NCBI RefSeq assembly: GCF_019059575.1
Contig: NW_024881506.1
Span: 496,001-560,000, forward strand
From: Amphibalanus amphitrite
Taxonomy: Eukaryota > Arthropoda > Thecostraca > Balanomorpha > Balanidae
Direction: 5' to 3'
Length of the DNA stretch: 64,000 nt
Shown here: positions 11,781 to 22,543 of the stretch, one piece after another
Numbering within the stretch: the stretch's first letter is position 1
How the letters are laid out: each line of letters begins with the position of its first letter
The notes under the pieces: generated by a model
Told to the model about the DNA's origin: nothing
Databases searched by the model: none
What the model saw: the letters and a program-made list of their open reading frames with translations, nothing else
Position numbers and translations under genes: made by a program

Positions 11781-12427
11781 CACCAACGAAGCGGAAAGCG
11801 CCCATTTTACCTGGATGAGTTACATGGTAGGTGATAAATTTTTTTGAATATGGAAAAATAGAGTATTCCATTCTGAAGAGTAAAGCCAAATTCATCAAAC
11901 AGTTATTTTTAAATTATATGTACCGGAAATAACATACTAACCATAGTTTGAAACTTAGCCTGAAGTTAGTTGAAAAGCGTATAGTTGATACTAAGATGGA
12001 AGGAATCAATGGAAGGCAGAAATGGCGCAGCTGTTTCATTCTTAAAATGTGTTCGCAAGCAGGATTTACGTGATGATAGCGACATCTATGAATGCACTCA
12101 GTGATGCTGATTGGCTGATCGAGTCCGTGAGCAGTATCACTAATTTACGCTAGTACAGGGTTGAGGCAATGTGCGCATGCGCAGTAACTTGTGCTCTGAT
12201 GGAGGGGCTTTTGGTACCTCGGGTAGCGCCCAATGCTTTTTGGACCTGTTATGGCCTCCGCATCGAAAAACGCTAGATAGAAAGATTGTAGAGGAAGCTT
12301 GAGGCTACCTTTCTCCACAATAATATTGACACTTTATCTTTTAGCTTACGTATGGGGCTCGCTTGAAAAAGGTCGATTTAACATGGAAACCCTATGGGGT
12401 AGTAGTTTTTGAACGCCCATTTGGCCT
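11781..12427. other. No gene recognised
   Basis: AT-moderate sequence between two mobile elements. I see no terminal repeats, ORF or RNA gene. Confidence 0.4.
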
Positions 12428-12990
12428 AATGCTACCAGTATAACGCCTTTTGGGGCGAGCAACGGAGCGAGCGAGAGGGTGAGCCTTGCACGTGCGAAAT
12501 TTCGAGCGGGTACCTTCAACTGAATTGTGCACGGCACCCTACTGACCGGTCTCTACCGATGTGCCAAAGTTGAGCACAATCGGCCCAGCTGTTCTCGAGA
12601 TCTGGGAGCGGCACCCTGCACGTGCGCACGTGCAGCAGCACCCCAATTCTGGCACATGGATACGCAGTGCCTAGTGGCCGGTGCCTACCTACATGCCAAC
12701 TTCCAGCGCAATCAGCCAAATAGTTACCAAGATATTGCAACAATTACAAAACTGACACTTCTTCGTTTTGCACGTGACACGTGCATAAGGGGTCACCCAC
12801 ATGCATCGGGAATAGTCCAATACTTGGTAGAAGGAATGAAGCTACCCTACAAAAATTACCGCGTGTAAATCGGTCAAGTGGTTGCTGAGATATAAGCCTC
12901 GCAAAAGCGTCCGCACGGCCGGCCGGCCGCTCATACTCAGAAATTTCCGTTATTCTACGTAAGACTCCGCTCGCTTCGCTCGCTCCGTAA
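12428..12990 (+). mobile_element. GCACGTG-repeat element (copy 2)
   Basis: It opens CCAGTATAACGCCTTTTGGG with AACGGAGCGAGCGAGAGG and closes with CTCGCTTCGCTCGCTCCGT, so its borders form an imperfect inverted pair. The palindrome TGCACGTGCGCACGTGCA is at 12618-12635. Modules carrying the CGGCCCAGCTGTTCTCGAG phrase repeat three times. Confidence 0.65.
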
Positions 12991-13194
12991 CCAACTGTTA
13001 CTGGCTACCCCTGGGTCGGATACTGTTGATCTATGTGAGTGACCCCTACTGTACGTGCAAAATGCCAAGAGGTGCCAAATTTGTACCCATTTCAATAACT
13101 CGGTAATTACTGGGGCGATTTGCTGAAGCCTGAAACTTGGCAAACAGGTAGGCACCCACAAGGCAATGCATTTCATTGTGTGTTGCGGTGGGTG
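12991..13194 (-). repeat. Inverted fragment of a GCACGTG-element module
   Basis: Bases 13040-13190 read as the reverse complement of modules seen at 6830-6960, with the GGTAATTACTGGGGCGATT form of the recurring phrase. No complete element is present. Confidence 0.5.
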
Positions 13195-13400
13195 AGACTA
13201 AATGCTTACTTCGAAATCTAAGCTGCGTTGCGGCATTGGCGGTTATGTGCGGCGTGTATGCCGCATGATTAGTAAGCGGCGACCACTAAATTAAAAACTC
13301 AATAGCTTTGACCTGTTTTCAATGGATAACACTGCATACCAAAAATGTCCATCGCTCTCGTCATAGGATATTTAGATTTAAATAACTAACTTATCTACAC
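13195..13400 (+). repeat. Interspersed repeat copy holding the Harbinger empty site
   Basis: Bases 13195-13325 match, as reverse complement, 27995-28125. Bases 13330-13400 match, as reverse complement, 16090-16173. In this copy the two parts are contiguous with TTA at the junction, which gives the uninterrupted state of the site now occupied by the 16177-27985 element. Confidence 0.8.
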
Positions 13401-14095
13401 CAGTAAAACGCCTTTTGGGCGACCAACGGAGCGAGCGAGAGGATGGGCCTTGCACGTGCGAAATTGCGAGGGGGTACCTCCAACTAACTTGTGCAATGCA
13501 CCCTACCAACCGGTCTTTAGCGATGTGCCAAATTTCAGCGCAATCGGCCTAGCCGTTCTCGAGATCTGGAAGCGGCACACTGCACGTGCGCACGTGCAAG
13601 CGGGGTCCAAACTGACTTTTGCACGGCACCCTACTAACTGGTCCCCAACCGTGTACCAAATTTGAGCGCAATCGGCCCAGCCGTTCTCGAGATCTGGGAG
13701 CGCCCCCTGCACGTGCGCACGTGCTATAGCACCCCAACCTTAACACATGCAGATGAATTATCTGATGGAGACCTAACTGTGTACCGAGTTTCAATTCAAT
13801 CGGCCCAACCGTTGTGCCGTTATTGAGGTTGCAATTTTAGGGGTTCTTAAAAAATGTCCAACTTTACCACGCGCCACGTGCGGTGTTTGGCAAGAACGCA
13901 TGGTGGCCATCACACCACAGAACTTTTACGTCCAAGTGACATTCAGTGAAGAAGACCGCTTGTCAATCGGATGTCCCGTTCCTAAGATATTAGCTTTTGA
14001 AGAGCGTCCCCACGGCCGGCCGGCCGGCCGCTCATACTCAGAATTTTCCCTTAATTCAGTATGAGACTACGCTCGCTTCGCTCGCTCCGTAATCA
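13401..14095 (+). mobile_element. GCACGTG-repeat element (copy 3, borders defined by empty site)
   Basis: It opens CAGTAAAACGCCTTTTGGGC and closes CTCGCTTCGCTCGCTCCGT. Palindromes are at 13581-13598 and 13708-13724, and GGCC tetramers near 14013. The flanks (TTATCTACAC on the left, TCATTGTTTTGAACC on the right) are continuous at 16089-16115, read in reverse, so the insertion boundaries are known to within about 3 bp. Length is near 690 bp. No coding capacity. Confidence 0.75.
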
Positions 14096-14899
14096 TTGTT
14101 TTGAACCAAATTAATACTCAGCCGCGAACGTATAAGGTATAACCCCTTGCCGTTTCGCTCCTGATCAAGCTAGAGCTTCGCGGAAAAAGCGAGCGTGTTG
14201 CCCGGGACGAGAGAAAGCCGATGATACCCAATTTTAAGGTCCTAGGTCATCGGTTGACCTTCCAGGTCAGGTCAATGACCCAAAAGGCGGGAAAAATGGG
14301 ACCTGTTAGAACGTCGTAGTGTGGCTGCTATGGGGTTTTTCGGGGTGTTGATCACGAATATCATGCTAGTTTTGATCACAGATGATGTCTTCATTCATTT
14401 AGGCCAGGTCGGGTTAGGTCAGGTCAGGTCAACCAGTAGAGGTCCTGCCAGGTATTTGTAGTAGGTGTCAACCGCCTCTGACAGCCTCGTAACATGTTAC
14501 GAAGGCACCAAAACTACTTTGTAAACGTTCATGTGGTTGCTTAATTCGAATTCAGCTCGAAAAAAACTGACCTAGAAACATGTCAAACTCGAAAAAGTGA
14601 ACCGAGGTCACCAAAGGTCAATGACCTGACCTGACCTTCAGGTGACCTTGACACCCACCCTAATGCATGGGGGCAAGATCATATCACATGTTTGAACGCT
14701 TGAAACCACGAAAAGACTGCAAACGCGCTGCTAATGCGAGCCGACATACGCTGAATCGCGGTTCCGGCCAAACATGGTCTCGAAAAGTAGGTCACAGGTC
14801 AAAGGTCATTTGGGTCAGGGTCATGAAATTTTCAGGATGGGTGTTAAATTGATCAATGCGAGGGTACTGAAAGTTTCGTCGCGATCAGCCGCTTTTTAA
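14096..14899. other. Non-coding, dense in AGGTCA/TGACCT hexamers
   Basis: No gene. AGGTCA and TGACCT recur many times. At 14789-14808 there are three AGGTCA copies, each separated by one base, a double DR1 arrangement. A TTAA at 14896-14899 starts the next element. Confidence 0.6.
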
Positions 14900-15814
14900 C
14901 CCTAGAACGCCTAGGGGGGGGGGGTGTATCAACCCCCCCCCCCGAGGTTTTTCTTAGCTACACGCCGAACCGTTTCAGATAGCCTGCTCAAATTTTCAGT
15001 ACCCTTTGGGGCATCCTTTGCGCAACTTTTGGTAATTTTTTTTGTCAAGGTCATGTCAGGTCACGGAGTTATGACGTCATAAAGGGAACAACCTCCGGCC
15101 AGATTTACGCTAAATTGGAGATTGCTTCACATTGGTATAAATGCCGACTGACCTGACGCACTGATGGATTGTTTTATAGAATCACAACTGGCTGATTTGA
15201 CATTGGCACAATGTCCGTTGACATTTTGAAGGTCACTAAAGGTCAAGGTAAGGTCATTGACCTCGGTTGACCTGTAATGACTTCTTGCACTTGTATGCCA
15301 TTTCGGGGTATTTTGATGCCCTGAATTCGAATTTGCTATCCATTTCAGGCATCGTCGGTTGTTTCTTGTAGTTCATTTTGGGTCAGGATCAGGTCAGTGA
15401 CGTCACACGCCTGACGTGACCCAATGGACAAATGACCTTGCAGACTTCCGATGCTCCCAACGCATCATTTTTAAAGTTATGACATCGAAATACACACCAA
15501 ACGATAGAGAATTGATCAAGGATCACGTTAGTGAAGGTTTCAAGTCGATATCTTTTACCGTTTTGCCGCAATCGGCGCGGAAATCTGAAAAAGTTAGATT
15601 TTTTCCGAAAATTTGACCTTTGACCGGTCATAAGTAGGTCAAATGTTGACCTAGGACCAAAAAATATACCACCAATCGCGAGATCTCGTTGAGAGCAATC
15701 CGTTGTTTTTTTCCGCTAAGCTCTACGACCTTCCGTTTCGAAACGCCAGGGGGGGTCGTAACAACAACCCCCCTGGTCGTTCGTGTTATGAGAAATGGCC
15801 TGGTCGTGCGAGGG
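14900..15814. mobile_element. TTAA element with G-run/C-run palindromic ends (copy 1)
   Basis: TTAA flanks lie at 14896-14899 and 15815-15818. The left end is CCCTAGAACGCCTAGGG, then a G-run, TGTATCAA, then a C-run. The right end mirrors this with a C-run, an extra duplicated terminal piece of about 35 bp, and GTGCGAGGG. The CCC terminus and TTAA target fit piggyBac-like mobilisation. The interior is non-coding and rich in AGGTCA. Confidence 0.7.
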
Positions 15815-15818
15815 TTAA

Positions 15819-16173
15819 GCGAGTTATTCGCGAAAAACCTTAGGGGGGTTGCATCAACCCCCCCCCTGTGCGGGCGAGGTCATGTTTTGATAGCAAGACT
15901 GAAACAGACTTTTTTGGGTAGCCAGGAAATCGCATGCCAGAGCCTATTCAAATTCTTTTATCGGCCTTTATATGCACCAGTCGCATACAGGTACCTACGG
16001 GATTTAGCATACGATTTCCAGACAATCGAAAGACTGTTTGGAGACAACAAAGGAAGGAATGAGTGAGTTAAGTTGAAAGTATTAATTTGGTTCAAAATGA
16101 TGATGTAGATAACCTAGTTATTTAAAGCTAAATATCTTATGACGAGAGCGGTTGGCGTTTTTGGTATGCAGTG
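15819..16173. other. Non-coding flank with MITE remnants
   Basis: It holds another G-run/C-run palindrome near 15842-15868, and at 15897-15955 a fragment of the hairpin MITE seen complete at 41263-41442 (CTGAAACAGACT...GAGCCTATTCAAAT). Bases 16066-16173 are one half of the repeat family found at 13330-14140. Confidence 0.5.
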
Positions 16174-16399
16174 TCAGGGCCGCCCCACACGAGTGCGTTT
16201 TTCATGCGGTACGGTTGCGGTGCGGCTGCCGTACGTCAAGATGCGGCGCCATGCGGCTACCGTGCGGCTGCCGCACGTCAGGCATGCGGCACCATGCGGC
16301 TACCGTGCGGCTATCGTACGGCATCTTGCGGCGCCATGCGTCATCAATGCGGCGCGGTGCGGCGTTCATGCGATACAGTGCGGTTTCTTGCAACAAGTT

Positions 16400-17151
16400 G
16401 CAGCTGACAAGAAAAATAGGTTTTAAATACAGCAACGTATACGCAATGTTAAACAAATGATGTTTTAACATATTCTCTGTTGAATTCAGAGTCTAGCTAA
16501 CCCTTTTTCGTGGTGAACTTTGACTGCTCCTAGCCAAAGTATGTCAATCTGTGAGATGCTGTCCACGGTGCCGTGCGTCGCGTTGCGGAAAGTAGAAATG
16601 GTTCCTACTTTCCGCAACCCACCGCAAGCTGTCAGCCCATCAGTGTCCACACTCACTTCCGTCACATCGGTAGCCCGTCAATAATATTGACCCTAAACAC
16701 CACTAGTGGGTACATCACTCAACTAGTGGGTAACTTTGAAGCCTTTATTGAACTATCGATCATGAATTGATTACAGACACGCCCGAATATCCAGACCAGT
16801 ATCTGGGCACTGCCGACTTTTGGTCCGTTCTTTCCATGCAAAACCCATAAGGCTAATGTTAAAATACCAAAATCAAAGGGGGCACGGTGCCCCGGTGCCC
16901 TCCCCATTCCGCCGCCTTATGACCAGTGAGTAGGGTGATCAGCAAAACTAATTTAGAACCAGGTTGCACGTGCTCACGCGCAGGAGGCCAGCTCTTACAC
17001 ATTTCGGGAAAGGGCGGGCTGATTGCGCTCAAACTTGGTATAATGTTAGGTACCGGTTAGTTTGGTGGACGAAACGCATCAACTGATATGCAGCATGACC
17101 CTTTCCGGTCAGGTTATGACCTCGACCTGGAGTCAATTTTTTTAATGACCT
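16400..17151. other. Harbinger-element interior, no gene
   Basis: A short hairpin at 16576-16610 pairs GTTGCGGAAAGTAG with CTACTTTCCGCAAC around an 8-base loop. Bases 16965-17150 are a TTAA/GCACGTG-type repeat that continues at 26988. Confidence 0.45.
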
Positions 17152-17497
17152 TTAACCCGCGCCCTGCTGGGGGGGGGGTGTTTGAACACCCCCCCTTGTG
17201 GTTTTTCGCGAATATCTCAAAAACGGCGGCGCGGAGCGCCGCCGTTTTTGGTACACCTTATCATACATCAATTCTACACATGTTGTGAAAATTTCAGACC
17301 AAGGTCATTCAAGGTCAGGTCACCAGGTCACTTGAAGTGACCTCACCTCATAAAAAGTTTCAATGTCTGTCATAGCTACACCGAGTGACCGATCGCTTTG
17401 AAACTTTCAGCGATTGCTAAGAGCAATAACATGTACAAAATGTTAATCTCAGAATTTTGATATCGATGACCTAAGGTCAGGTCAATTTTGCGACCTC

Positions 17498-17502
17498 CCC
17501 AT
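17498..17502. repeat. Gypsy target-site duplication, left
   Basis: CCCAT immediately precedes the 5' LTR and is repeated at 22823-22827 after the 3' LTR. Five base pairs is usual for Ty3/Gypsy. Confidence 0.95.
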
Positions 17503-17781
17503 TGTTGTGATGCGTGCTACTGAGCCGGCACGAACTATGCCGGCGCAGTCAGCTGATAGCTGTTGCCAGCCGCCGCGGCGCCGGCAGGCGCCTGATGATA
17601 GGCTGTGCCGCCGGGCAGCTTCCGGCGTCTTTGAGTAATGAGTATTGTTGCGCAGTCGTCAGCCGGACTCAATACAGTTAACATCGGGAGTGCGCGTGTG
17701 CATCTGGGGCGGTGGAATCACGACGATAATTAATTTGCTATCGAACCATTATTAACGTAGACTTAATGTAAAACCATAACA
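17503..17781 (+). repeat. 5' LTR of Ty3/Gypsy element
   Basis: 279 bp, begins TGTTGTG and ends ATAACA, giving short inverted termini. It contains GC-rich direct repeats (GCCGGCGCAG, CGCCGGCAGGCG). No clear TATA box is visible. Same length and sequence as the 3' LTR. Confidence 0.97.
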
Positions 17782-17799
17782 TGGCGCGGTCGGTATAAT
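17782..17799 (+). promoter_or_regulatory. Putative primer-binding site
   Basis: TGGCGCGGTCGGTATAAT follows the LTR with no spacer. TGG matches the CCA end of a tRNA. I cannot assign the tRNA species. Confidence 0.6.
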
Positions 17800-17858
17800 T
17801 TACTTTTTCATCATTAAATATAGCATTTTTTCGTCGGTTTTCGCGCGCGTTTCTCGCA

Positions 17859-20800
17859 ATGACGGAGGAAGGCAAGCCGGTAGACCTGGGAGCCCTCACC
17901 CAACTCCTCGCCCAGCAACTGGAGCTGGCTCAAGAAGCTCAGCGGCAAAGCCAGCAGCGGGAGGAGCGTATGGTGGCCGTAATGGAACGGATCTGGGCCG
18001 GGCCGGCGGCAGGGGCCGGCGCTGCAGCCGCGGCGGCTACTGCAGCGGCCACCCCAGCCGATACGAGCGCAGCCGTCAATCTACCGCCCAGACTGCCGGC
18101 ATCAGCGACTCCCGCTCCACAGTTGTCGTCATCGGCGTCACTGAAGGAGTTTGAATCCTGGCGACAGAAATTTCACTGCTACAGTCTGCTGACTGGCGTC
18201 AACAGGCTAGCCCAGCCCGAACAGAAGGCAGCCCTACTCGCTCTGCTTGATGATGATTGGACCAGGGTGGTCAGGTACGGCCTGCCGATCCCCGAAGACG
18301 CTGATATGAACACCATCATCACGGCTATGCAGACGCATCTGCGCCGCCAGCGTAACATCATCATTGATCGGAGAGATTTTTACATGCGAGTACAGGAAGC
18401 GGGCGAAACAGTGGACGATTTTCTCTGTGGATTGAAAGAGATTGCATCGTTCTGTGATTTCTGTCACCACTGCCAGGACAACAGGTTCAGAGATCGAGTC
18501 GTTGTCGGCACGCGAGACGAGGAAGCACGCCGCAGAATGTTGGAAGAGCCGGATCTCACGCTTCAGAAGGCAGTGGATATCGCCCGAGCGTCAGAGAATG
18601 CCGCCTCCAACAGCTCAGCCATCCGTGAACCAGCTGGCTCGACCCTGGCGAGGGTCTCTCAGTACCAGCGCAGCCGCGGTCGCCCGAGAGACCGGTCGAC
18701 TGAGAAGACGTGCCCCCACTGCGGTGGTGAAGCTCACCGTAGCGCCGGCGACTGCAGGGCCGTCAAGAGGACCTGCCGAGCCTGTGGCAAGGTAGGCCAC
18801 TTCGCGTCCGTCTGCCGCGGTCGCAGCGCCAGTCGCTCGCGCGCTCCGGCGGCGAGCACAGACCGGACCCAGCGGAGGTCCGATGGAGGCAGACGTGTGT
18901 CGCTCATTACAATGAAGACGCGAGCGGCATCTGCACCTGCCAGACAGACAGTGGACCAGCAGCCCCGAGACTGCATGATCCAAGGCCTGCACACGACGCG
19001 TGCTCCGCAGATCCAGATTCTGCTGCATCGGAGTGACGGTCGCAGGCAACAAACGACATGGACGCCAGATACAGGCGCTGAGGTGTCTGTTATCTCTCAG
19101 GAGGCAGCGAAGCAGATGGGCATCAACGTCAAGAAGCTGACGCCGCCCTCTGGAAGCCTGTTCGCAGCAGACGGACGGGAACTGCCCTGCCTGGGAGCGT
19201 GCCAAGTCGCACTGCAGCTGGGAAGCATCAAGAGGACGATAGCCGTCTCTGTGGTGAAGAAGCTGCACAGCTCGCTGCTGTCACGGCACGACGCTGTTCG
19301 ACTGGGAATACTGCACAAGGAGTTCCCACAGCAGATCCGTTCTGCCATCTCAGACGAGGAGGAGACCTCCAGACCAGCTCCAGCAGTCTGCTCCCTGAAG
19401 ACCATGCCAGGGAAGAGCAAGATACCCCGCAGAGTGGTCAAACGAGGCTCTGCTTCTGCACTTGAAGACGCCGGGAAGGCGCAGAAGGTGCACCCGCTGA
19501 AGCCGACGTGGGAGGAAAGCAGAGGCGTGCCATCGGCTGAGGAACGGCGGAAGCACTTCTCAGCGATGAAGGAGGCCTTCCCACGAGTGTTTGACGTCAC
19601 CTCGAAGCTGCGCAAGATGTCCGGAGGCTCAATGGCCATCGAGTTGACTGAAGACGCCACACCAGTTGCCGTCTCCACAGCTCGCAGTGTACCGTTCTGC
19701 TGGCGTGACGACATTCGGCGCCAGCTGGATGAGCTGCTGGAGAGTGACGTGATCGAGCCGGTGGAGCATCCGACCGAGTGGTGCCACCCCATCGTGCCGG
19801 TGGCAAAGCGGTCGCCGGACGGCACGGTCTCTGGCTGCCGTCTGACGGTCGACCTCACCAAGCTGAACCGATTCGTCAAGAGGCCAGCGTATCCAGTCAG
19901 GTCGCCGCACGACGCTGTGGCCTCGATCGGCAGCGGTGCAAACTTCTACACGAAGCTGGATAGCAAGTCTGGCTACCACCAGATCCCCATCCGCGAGGAG
20001 GACCAGGACAAAACGTGCTTCATCACGCCATGGGGCCGTTTCCGCTACAAACGTGCCGTCATGGGTCTGATCTCGTCAGGAGACGAGTACAACCGAAGAG
20101 GCGACGCTGCTCTCGGTGACATCCCTCAGACATGCAAAGTCGTAGACGATATTCTGGCGTACGACTCGAGCTACTCAGCTCACCTGGAGCACGTGTGGAA
20201 CATCCTGCAGAGATGTGATGACCACGGGATAACGCTGAACCCAGACAAGTGCTCCTTCGCCGGGAATGAGGTGGAGTTCTGCGGATTCAAGATCGACCAG
20301 ACAGGCTACACCGCAGACGACAAGAAGGTGCGAGCCATCGCGGAGTTTCCGCAGCCGGCGTGCCTCACGGACCTCAGATCGTTTCTCGGTCTCGTGAACC
20401 AGCTGGGTGACTTCTCACCAGACGTCTCGGCCGCCGCCGAGCCTCTGAGACAGCTCCTGCGACCGAAGAACGAGTGGGTGTGGACGCCGCTGCACTCAAA
20501 AGCCTTCAGTGACGTGAAGAAGGCGCTGGTCTCGCCACCAGTCCTCGACTTCTTTGACCCGCGGCGCCGGACAGTCCTGGAGACCGATGCCGCACGCCTG
20601 CGAGGGCTGGGTTTCTGTCTGCGGCAACAGGATGCAGATGGACGATGGAAACTGATCCAGTGTGGGTCTCGTTTCCTGACCGATGTGGAGTCCCGCTACG
20701 CCGTCTGCGAGATTGAGCTGCTGGCAGTTGCATGGGCTTGTCGGAAGTGCAGCATGTACCTCTCGGGCATGCAGCAGTTCGAGGTGGTCACAGACCACCG

Positions 20801-22448
20801 ACCGCTCGTTCCAGTGCTGAACTCCAAGAGCCTCATCGACATCGACAACCCGCGACTGCAACGGCTACGGCAACGTCTCACGCCGTTCAACTTCGTCGCT
20901 GTCTGGCGGCAAGGGAAACTGCACGCGATCCCGGATGCGCTCTCCCGGGCACCGGTGGATACTCCGACTCCAGACGACGAAGAGGCGGAGAAGGAGGAAG
21001 CCCACCAGATCGCAAGCCTGATCGCCAGAATCGCCACGGCTGATCCGACCGAGGAAGACTCACTGTTCCCGGACGCTACTCTGCAGAGGGTCCGGGCGGC
21101 GTCAGCGCGTGATGCAGAGCTCAGCGCCCTCCGAGGCGTGGTCTTGGCTGGCTTTCCAGACCACAAGTCGCAGCTGGAGCCGACGCTGCGGCCCTACTGG
21201 ACAGCTAGAGACCGTCTCACCGTGGACGGCAGCCTGTTGGTATGCGGGCAGCGACTCCTGATTCCTCAGAGTCTGCGTCGGGAGACGCTCGAGCGGCTTC
21301 ACGCCAGCCATCAAGGTGTGGAGCGCACCAAGCGTCGGGCTAGACAAGTTGTCTACTGGCCCGGGCTTGACCAGGACATCGCTAACCTCGTCGCAGCGTG
21401 CAAGTCCTGCCAGATGTATCTTCCGAGCCAGCAAAAGGAGCCGCTAGTCTCCGAGGCGGTGCCAACTCGAGTCTTCGAGGCCGTCTCAGCGGACTATTTT
21501 TCGTGGGCTGGTCGAACGTATCTTGTATACGTAGACCGCCTCTCTGGATGGCCGTTCGTCTTCCACTGCTCTGGAGAGACGTCGGCGAAGGACCTGGTGT
21601 CCAGCCTGAGGGTCGCCTTCGCGGCCACTGGGGCACCCAAGACTCTGCGAACGGACGGAGGGCCGCAGTTCGCAGCCCGTCACACACGCGACTTTCTGCG
21701 ACGGTGGGGAGTGACCCACGAGATCTCCACTCCGCATTTTCCTCAGTCGAATGGACATGCGGAATCTGCAGTGAAGTCAGTAAAGAGGCTCGTGCAGAAG
21801 GTCAGCGACCGAGGTAACCTAGACAGCGACGCGTTCGCGCAAGGCCTCTTGGAGCTGCGGAACGCGCCTCGGGCCGACGGTCGCTCGCCTGCCCAGATTC
21901 TGTACGGCCACCCGCTGCGCTCTACCGTGCCAGCTCACCACCGAGCGTTTGCCGAGGTGTGGCAGCGCGCGGCGGAGGAGTGTGATGAGAGAGCAGCCGC
22001 TCTGAAGTCCCAGACCGCAGAGCGCTACGACGCGAGCGCCCGCTCGCTGAGACCTCTGCGCATCGGTCAACAGGTTCTCCTGCAAGATCCGAAGACTGGT
22101 TTGTGGGACCGGACAGGCGTCGTCGTTGGCATCGGCAGCCGCCGAGATTACCTCGCTCGCCTGCCAAGCGGCCGCACCTACTGGCGGAATCGACGATACC
22201 TCCGCCCGCTGCGGCCGATGGTGACCACGTCACCCGATGGCACCCGAGACGCCATCACCGAAGACGGCGACAGCTCCCGAACCAGGATCGCCGGCAGCGG
22301 GACCCCAGCCGCTGACAAAGTCCCCCGCAGCCGCCCTGGCGGAGCGACCCCCGCGCCTGAGGTCTCTGTCAGGCGCAGCAAACGACTTCGTCGACAGCCC
22401 AAGAGGCTGACTGTGACTTGGTCGGACCCAGTGTACGAGTTTGTGTAG
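17859..22448 (+). CDS. gag-pol: Gag-Pol polyprotein, Ty3/Gypsy, single ORF of 1529 aa
   Basis: Encodes capsid and enzymes for reverse transcription and integration. Gag covers about residues 1-320, with an Ala-rich N-terminal part and two zinc knuckles near 284-299 (CPHCGG...C) and 305-319 (CRACGKVGHFASVC). The aspartic protease motif DTGAEV is near 402. The reverse transcriptase spans about 600-800, with the catalytic box VVDD near 761 in place of the usual Y/F-x-DD. RNase H follows, with ETDA near 908, E near 950 and TDHR near 978. Integrase has an HHCC zinc site (H near 1148, CxxC near 1181) and a core with D near 1211, D near 1265 and E near 1301, a D-x35-E spacing. Gag and Pol share one frame, so no frameshift is needed. 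The RT segment with DEYNRRGDAAL places it with a group I recall from cnidarians, molluscs and crustaceans; that placement is from memory. Confidence 0.97.
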   Translation: MTEEGKPVDLGALTQLLAQQLELAQEAQRQSQQREERMVAVMERIWAGPAAGAGAAAAAATAAATPADTSAAVNLPPRLPASATPAPQLSSSASLKEFESWRQKFHCYSLLTGVNRLAQPEQKAALLALLDDDWTRVVRYGLPIPEDADMNTIITAMQTHLRRQRNIIIDRRDFYMRVQEAGETVDDFLCGLKEIASFCDFCHHCQDNRFRDRVVVGTRDEEARRRMLEEPDLTLQKAVDIARASENAASNSSAIREPAGSTLARVSQYQRSRGRPRDRSTEKTCPHCGGEAHRSAGDCRAVKRTCRACGKVGHFASVCRGRSASRSRAPAASTDRTQRRSDGGRRVSLITMKTRAASAPARQTVDQQPRDCMIQGLHTTRAPQIQILLHRSDGRRQQTTWTPDTGAEVSVISQEAAKQMGINVKKLTPPSGSLFAADGRELPCLGACQVALQLGSIKRTIAVSVVKKLHSSLLSRHDAVRLGILHKEFPQQIRSAISDEEETSRPAPAVCSLKTMPGKSKIPRRVVKRGSASALEDAGKAQKVHPLKPTWEESRGVPSAEERRKHFSAMKEAFPRVFDVTSKLRKMSGGSMAIELTEDATPVAVSTARSVPFCWRDDIRRQLDELLESDVIEPVEHPTEWCHPIVPVAKRSPDGTVSGCRLTVDLTKLNRFVKRPAYPVRSPHDAVASIGSGANFYTKLDSKSGYHQIPIREEDQDKTCFITPWGRFRYKRAVMGLISSGDEYNRRGDAALGDIPQTCKVVDDILAYDSSYSAHLEHVWNILQRCDDHGITLNPDKCSFAGNEVEFCGFKIDQTGYTADDKKVRAIAEFPQPACLTDLRSFLGLVNQLGDFSPDVSAAAEPLRQLLRPKNEWVWTPLHSKAFSDVKKALVSPPVLDFFDPRRRTVLETDAARLRGLGFCLRQQDADGRWKLIQCGSRFLTDVESRYAVCEIELLAVAWACRKCSMYLSGMQQFEVVTDHRPLVPVLNSKSLIDIDNPRLQRLRQRLTPFNFVAVWRQGKLHAIPDALSRAPVDTPTPDDEEAEKEEAHQIASLIARIATADPTEEDSLFPDATLQRVRAASARDAELSALRGVVLAGFPDHKSQLEPTLRPYWTARDRLTVDGSLLVCGQRLLIPQSLRRETLERLHASHQGVERTKRRARQVVYWPGLDQDIANLVAACKSCQMYLPSQQKEPLVSEAVPTRVFEAVSADYFSWAGRTYLVYVDRLSGWPFVFHCSGETSAKDLVSSLRVAFAATGAPKTLRTDGGPQFAARHTRDFLRRWGVTHEISTPHFPQSNGHAESAVKSVKRLVQKVSDRGNLDSDAFAQGLLELRNAPRADGRSPAQILYGHPLRSTVPAHHRAFAEVWQRAAEECDERAAALKSQTAERYDASARSLRPLRIGQQVLLQDPKTGLWDRTGVVVGIGSRRDYLARLPSGRTYWRNRRYLRPLRPMVTTSPDGTRDAITEDGDSSRTRIAGSGTPAADKVPRSRPGGATPAPEVSVRRSKRLRRQPKRLTVTWSDPVYEFV

Positions 22449-22534
22449 CCATCGTGCGCTGGCACGCGTTGATGCGTTTGTGTTTGTCGGAGGCACCGTT
22501 TTTGTTCTTGAGACGTGTTGTCTCCCCCACGTCT

Positions 22535-22543
22535 GGGGGGAGG
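22535..22543 (+). promoter_or_regulatory. Polypurine tract
   Basis: GGGGGGAGG ends exactly where the 3' LTR begins, as expected for the plus-strand DNA primer. Confidence 0.85.

Noticed and set aside
18179..22496. Many ORFs antisense or out of frame within the Gypsy ORF
   Set aside because: They overlap an intact gag-pol frame and come from its high G+C content. The same holds for ORFs opposite the Pao frames.
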